Shown: piece after piece, positions 61,265 to 64,000 of the stretch
Layout: each line of letters starts with the position of its first letter
Position numbering within the stretch: the first letter of the stretch is position 1
DNA from: JAXLVB01 sp046329195
GTDB taxonomy: Bacteria; Bacteroidota; Bacteroidia; Cytophagales; Spirosomataceae
DNA length: 64,000 nt
Direction of reading: 5' to 3'
Assembly: GCA_046329195.1 (NCBI GenBank)
Contig: JAXLVB010000001.1
Span: 1,860,001 to 1,924,000 of the forward strand
Made by a program: the position numbers and the translations under genes
The notes under the pieces: model-generated
Told to the model about the DNA's origin: nothing
The model's database searches: none
What the model saw: only the letters and a program-made list of their open reading frames with translations

Positions 61265-61310
61265 AAACCTCACAGGTCTGTTTGATACAGTAAATAGACC
61301 TGTGAGGTTT
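61265..61310 (+). terminator. Rho-independent terminator
   Basis: A 15-bp perfect stem AAACCTCACAGGTCT/AGACCTGTGAGGTTT with a 16-base loop, followed by GTTTTTTGT, 18 bases after the enolase-superfamily stop. Confidence 0.9.
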
Positions 61311-61428
61311 GTTTTTTGTACCTGATATTCTATTAGTCATAAGTTTGCATGCCTCTTGCATAACATATTTGTAATCAAGAGAATATATTTTTTGCTAATT
61401 TTGAAGAAGGTAAAATAGAATTTATATC

Positions 61429-62319
61429 ATGAAAAAGAAACTCCCAGTTTATAGAACCCTATTGAGTACTTTAATGATTGGTGCATTATTATGGGCTTGT
61501 CATGATGCATTAGATCCTTTACCTGATTGCCGTTTGAAACATCTGAAAACTACAGAATACATTGTTGAAAATCAATATACTACGCCAGATTCTACCAAAG
61601 GTTTTGTTAGGAATGAATTTGCCTTGGAATATAATGAGGGAAACAAAGTAGATAAAATCAGTTTTATTAATTTTTCAATAGAAAGTGGTGGGGTATTAAA
61701 AAAAAATATTGACAACTGGATCATAACATATAATGATAATGACCAAGCATATTATTTGCATCATGATACTCGTGATCAGTATTACTTAACTCACTTTGAT
61801 TCAAAAAATCAGGTTGATTATATTACAGATGAACGTGGGAACGGATATAAATATATTGTGAAGTGGTCTCCAAAATGGCTAGAGTTTTATTTTCATACTG
61901 AACCAAATAAGTCTGTGCAGATTGAATTTGATGAAAACACAAATCCTATTTCTTTATTTGGAGAAAATAAGAGTACACCGAATTACCAGTTTACCAAATA
62001 TGATCAACTGAATAGCCCGTTTCTCGCTCTGCCTATAGCAGTAAAACTCTGCATAGCTATAAGTTGGTTAACAACAGCACAGGCACACCTGAGTTATGAG
62101 CCATATAAAATAGGTTGGGGAATGAGTATATTTGGAGTAAATAACCCGCTTAACGCTATTGATCCACCTTGGTCATTTAATTTTAGTCATAGTTACAATA
62201 CAAAAGGTTTCCCGATAAAGACTACGACTCTATTTGCATATACTGACCCAGTTATTCCTCGTTGGATTTATAATACAAAGTATAAATATGTAACTGATTA
62301 TGAGTATGATTGCAATTAA
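61429..62319 (+). CDS. Hypothetical lipoprotein, AT-rich
   Basis: A 296-residue predicted lipoprotein: the signal ends in GALLWAC with Cys24 as the lipidated residue. The mature chain is rich in Tyr, Asn and Asp with repeating beta motifs (EYNEGNKVDKISFINF, YNDNDQAYYLHHD, FDSKNQVDYITDERGNGYKY, FDENTNPISLFG), similar to DUF4595/YD-like lipoproteins of Bacteroidota. A hydrophobic stretch near residue 205 is odd for a surface lipoprotein. Function is unknown. The low GC content suggests recent acquisition. Confidence 0.75.
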   Translation: MKKKLPVYRTLLSTLMIGALLWACHDALDPLPDCRLKHLKTTEYIVENQYTTPDSTKGFVRNEFALEYNEGNKVDKISFINFSIESGGVLKKNIDNWIITYNDNDQAYYLHHDTRDQYYLTHFDSKNQVDYITDERGNGYKYIVKWSPKWLEFYFHTEPNKSVQIEFDENTNPISLFGENKSTPNYQFTKYDQLNSPFLALPIAVKLCIAISWLTTAQAHLSYEPYKIGWGMSIFGVNNPLNAIDPPWSFNFSHSYNTKGFPIKTTTLFAYTDPVIPRWIYNTKYKYVTDYEYDCN

Positions 62320-62333
62320 GAGCATGATTAAGC

Positions 62334-62400
62334 TACGCCGTAGTCAGTGTCTCCACTGACGACACCACAATTTGTCAGATTAGACACCGACTATGGCGTA
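62334..62400. repeat. Inverted repeat with 19-bp arms
   Basis: TACGCC-TAGTC-GTGTCT arms (62334-62352 and 62382-62400) match at 17 of 19 positions, with a nested CTGAC/GTCAG-type stem. No transposase is present. It may be a dispersed hairpin element of a second type, or a terminator of the lipoprotein gene. Confidence 0.75.
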
Positions 62401-62407
62401 AACATCT

Positions 62408-62445
62408 AAACATCCTAAAGGATTAATACCTCTTTCAGGATGTTT
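62408..62445 (-). terminator. Probable terminator of the cytochrome gene
   Basis: AAACATCCT and AGGATGTTT form a stem extended by AAAG/CTTT with a bulge, 16 bases after the minus-strand stop at 62461. The minus strand continues into AGATGTT, a weak U tract. Confidence 0.55.
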
Positions 62446-62460
62446 GTTGGTAGTTTCATG

Positions 62461-64000
62461 CTACGGCTTATCCACCTCTTTCTTGACACCAGCCAACGAG
62501 TTAATCCACGTCGCAATTTTTATGGCGTCTTCTCGGGGCACTTGGGGCATGGGCGCCATTTCAGTAGCGTAATCAGGCCAGTTTTTAGGGTTGGGTTTGT
62601 AAATCAACTGCACAATTTTCTCGACACTATACTTCCGTTTGGCCACATCTGCAAAAGCCGGACCGACTTGGCGCTTGTTAGCATTGTGACAAGCCACGCA
62701 AGTATGTTTGGCCAGCAAAGGCTGGATTTCGGCCAATGTAGGGGCTTTGGCCAGAGTAGCTTTGTCGGTTTTGGTAGTAGCTACTTTTTCAGATGCCGTC
62801 GTCGTGCTACGCTTGGTACTGAGCTCATTCACAGCAATCTTTTCGCCATCGGGAAGGGCATTGAGGGTATAATACGCCTTGCTATGAAGCAAGGGAAGTT
62901 GTCCTTCTTGCGACTTGATGCCGTCGAGGGTAAGCTCGTGGATATAGGTTTCTCGCAAGCCATCTACCACCAAGCGGGCTTTCAGCCCATCGGCTGATAC
63001 CTTTACGCCCTTGATACCACAAACCTTTTCGCCTACTGTGGGGCTGCCATACACCGGATGATACTTGTAGATAAAACTACGCACTTGGTAAGCATCAAGG
63101 TTCTCGGCAGTAGCCTTGTTGACAGGCATCGTAAACTCTACCTCAAAGCCATCGGGCATGGCTCGAACAGCTTTCATTTCAAAGGGCGTCTTGCCTGACC
63201 ATATCAAGCGCTGTAAGCCTTGATTGGCGTCGCCAGAAGAGCCCCAACCTCGGTTGGTCTCGCCTACCATGAGCGAGTTGTCATGTGCCCAGGCCATGCG
63301 TAAAATACCAGACTGAAAGCCACTCCGAAAATCGAAGGCGGCGCCTTGGTATTCGCCTTTGACTTTTTCTAAGAATACCCGCATGATTTTGCTTTGCCCT
63401 TGGTCGCCTACCAGCAACTGCCCTGCAAAGGGACCAAACTGCCCGTTGGTAGGGTCGTTGATGATTTCGGAGTTAGATATTCCTAACACACCGTGAGGAA
63501 GCCAAACGGCTGGGGTACGTACCTCGGGAAACTTACTTTTGAGCGAAGCCAAGGTTTTCCAGTTGGTTTCTTTTTCGTTGTTTTCGGGCTTGATGAAACG
63601 CCCGTCTTTGTCACGTACTTGCTGTGGGTCAGCGGCAGCATAAAGTTGTTGGGTGGTCAATTTAACAGGCGAATTAGGCAAACCTGTCCAACGTAACCCA
63701 GCAGGGTGTCCAGTAAAATCGCCTCTACGAAGGTGTACAACCCCGCCTGAACCCATCCAATCGCCTTGATTATCAGCGTAAAAGAATTCGCCATCAATCA
63801 TACCGATACCGCAAGGAGAGCGCATCCCCGTAGCATAAGGGTCGAGTTGCCCGTCGGGAGTAATGCGGAGTGTCCAACCTCGATAGGGCACTTTACTTTC
63901 GCCACGCCACCATTCTTCGTCGCCGAAGGCTACGTTGGTCGTTACAAAAAATGAGCCATCAGGGGCAATTTTGGGGCCATACGAATACTCATGATAATGC
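62461..64000 (-). CDS. Quinoprotein-type dehydrogenase/c-type cytochrome protein, partial
   Basis: The frame is open from the stop at 62461 to the window edge, so the N-terminus lies outside; residues beyond the apparent GTG at 63891 continue the fold (HEYSYGPKIAPDGSFFVTTNVAFGDEEWW). The main part is a beta-propeller of the PQQ/sugar-dehydrogenase-like type (SPCGIGMIDGEFFYADNQGDWMGSGG, VHLRRGDFTGHPAGLRW, LLVGDQGQSKIMRV, GETNRGWGSSG). The C-terminal ~90 residues are a cytochrome c domain with CVACH and a distal Met in ATEMAPMPQVP. Such proteins oxidise sugars or alcohols in the periplasm. Confidence 0.87.
   Translation of the reverse strand, partial: HYHEYSYGPKIAPDGSFFVTTNVAFGDEEWWRGESKVPYRGWTLRITPDGQLDPYATGMRSPCGIGMIDGEFFYADNQGDWMGSGGVVHLRRGDFTGHPAGLRWTGLPNSPVKLTTQQLYAAADPQQVRDKDGRFIKPENNEKETNWKTLASLKSKFPEVRTPAVWLPHGVLGISNSEIINDPTNGQFGPFAGQLLVGDQGQSKIMRVFLEKVKGEYQGAAFDFRSGFQSGILRMAWAHDNSLMVGETNRGWGSSGDANQGLQRLIWSGKTPFEMKAVRAMPDGFEVEFTMPVNKATAENLDAYQVRSFIYKYHPVYGSPTVGEKVCGIKGVKVSADGLKARLVVDGLRETYIHELTLDGIKSQEGQLPLLHSKAYYTLNALPDGEKIAVNELSTKRSTTTASEKVATTKTDKATLAKAPTLAEIQPLLAKHTCVACHNANKRQVGPAFADVAKRKYSVEKIVQLIYKPNPKNWPDYATEMAPMPQVPREDAIKIATWINSLAGVKKEVDKP

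Overview
The window looks like a chromosome segment of a Bacteroidota bacterium, most likely order Cytophagales (Spirosomaceae/Flectobacillus-Runella-like; inferred from gene content only). Supporting features are a type IX secretion C-terminal domain, SusC/SusD and TonB-receptor genes with carboxypeptidase-like N-terminal plugs, Bacteroidota-type promoters (TTTG, about 20 nt, TAnnTTTG), no obvious Shine-Dalgarno sequences, and many secreted enzymes. Most genes have moderate GC, but a few stretches are clearly AT-rich (24.3-26.9 kb, 61.4-62.3 kb).

Layout. 0-22 kb is mostly housekeeping: ribB (cut by the left edge), a T9SS-sorted surface protein, a glycosyltransferase-like membrane gene broken by one in-frame stop followed by a methyltransferase, an M14 carboxypeptidase, rlpA, an SDR, an MlaE permease, uridine kinase, a purine-nucleoside salvage pair (nucleoside hydrolase and adenosine deaminase), a Crp-type regulator, nadB and nadA separated by a small gene and an 85-bp tandem repeat, a LuxR-type response regulator with a sensor-kinase-like protein that lacks its histidine, and an ABC exporter. 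22.4-24 kb holds a di-haem peroxidase and a molybdopterin-domain protein behind a palindromic operator.

24.3-26.9 kb is the most unusual gene: a class III nucleotidyl-cyclase-like domain fused to twelve PPR-like repeats of 32 residues, eleven of them nearly identical. The repeats vary almost only at the two positions that set base choice in the plant PPR-RNA code. I read it as a possible RNA-sensing cyclase whose recognition surface can be rewritten by repeat shuffling; this is inference.

30-49.4 kb is a long minus-strand sulfur-acquisition region: two TauE/SafE permeases, two cysteine-less peroxiredoxin-like proteins, a rhodanese-thioredoxin fusion, two arylsulfatases, SusD, SusC, the formylglycine-generating enzyme that activates sulfatases, TlpA-like, DsbD-alpha-like and YceI proteins. 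It begins with a strong promoter overlapped by a palindrome, then a 22-codon leader peptide ending Arg-Cys-Cys-Cys, then a long hairpin: the layout of a cysteine-responsive attenuator. The palindrome TCTAY-N7-RTAGR recurs at four upstream sites, including one before a tRNA-Cys-like gene and one before a TonB receptor at 56 kb. Many proteins of this set contain almost no Met or Cys, as expected for proteins made under sulfur starvation.

49.5-53.7 kb is a chromate/oxidative-stress cluster (ChrB-AraC fusion, superoxide dismutase, ChrA, DUF2490, and a small outer-membrane protein). 53.8-64 kb holds the TonB receptor, a decayed gene, a patatin phospholipase, an RraA-like protein divergent from an enolase-superfamily enzyme, a lipoprotein, and a c-type cytochrome/quinoprotein-like gene cut by the right edge.
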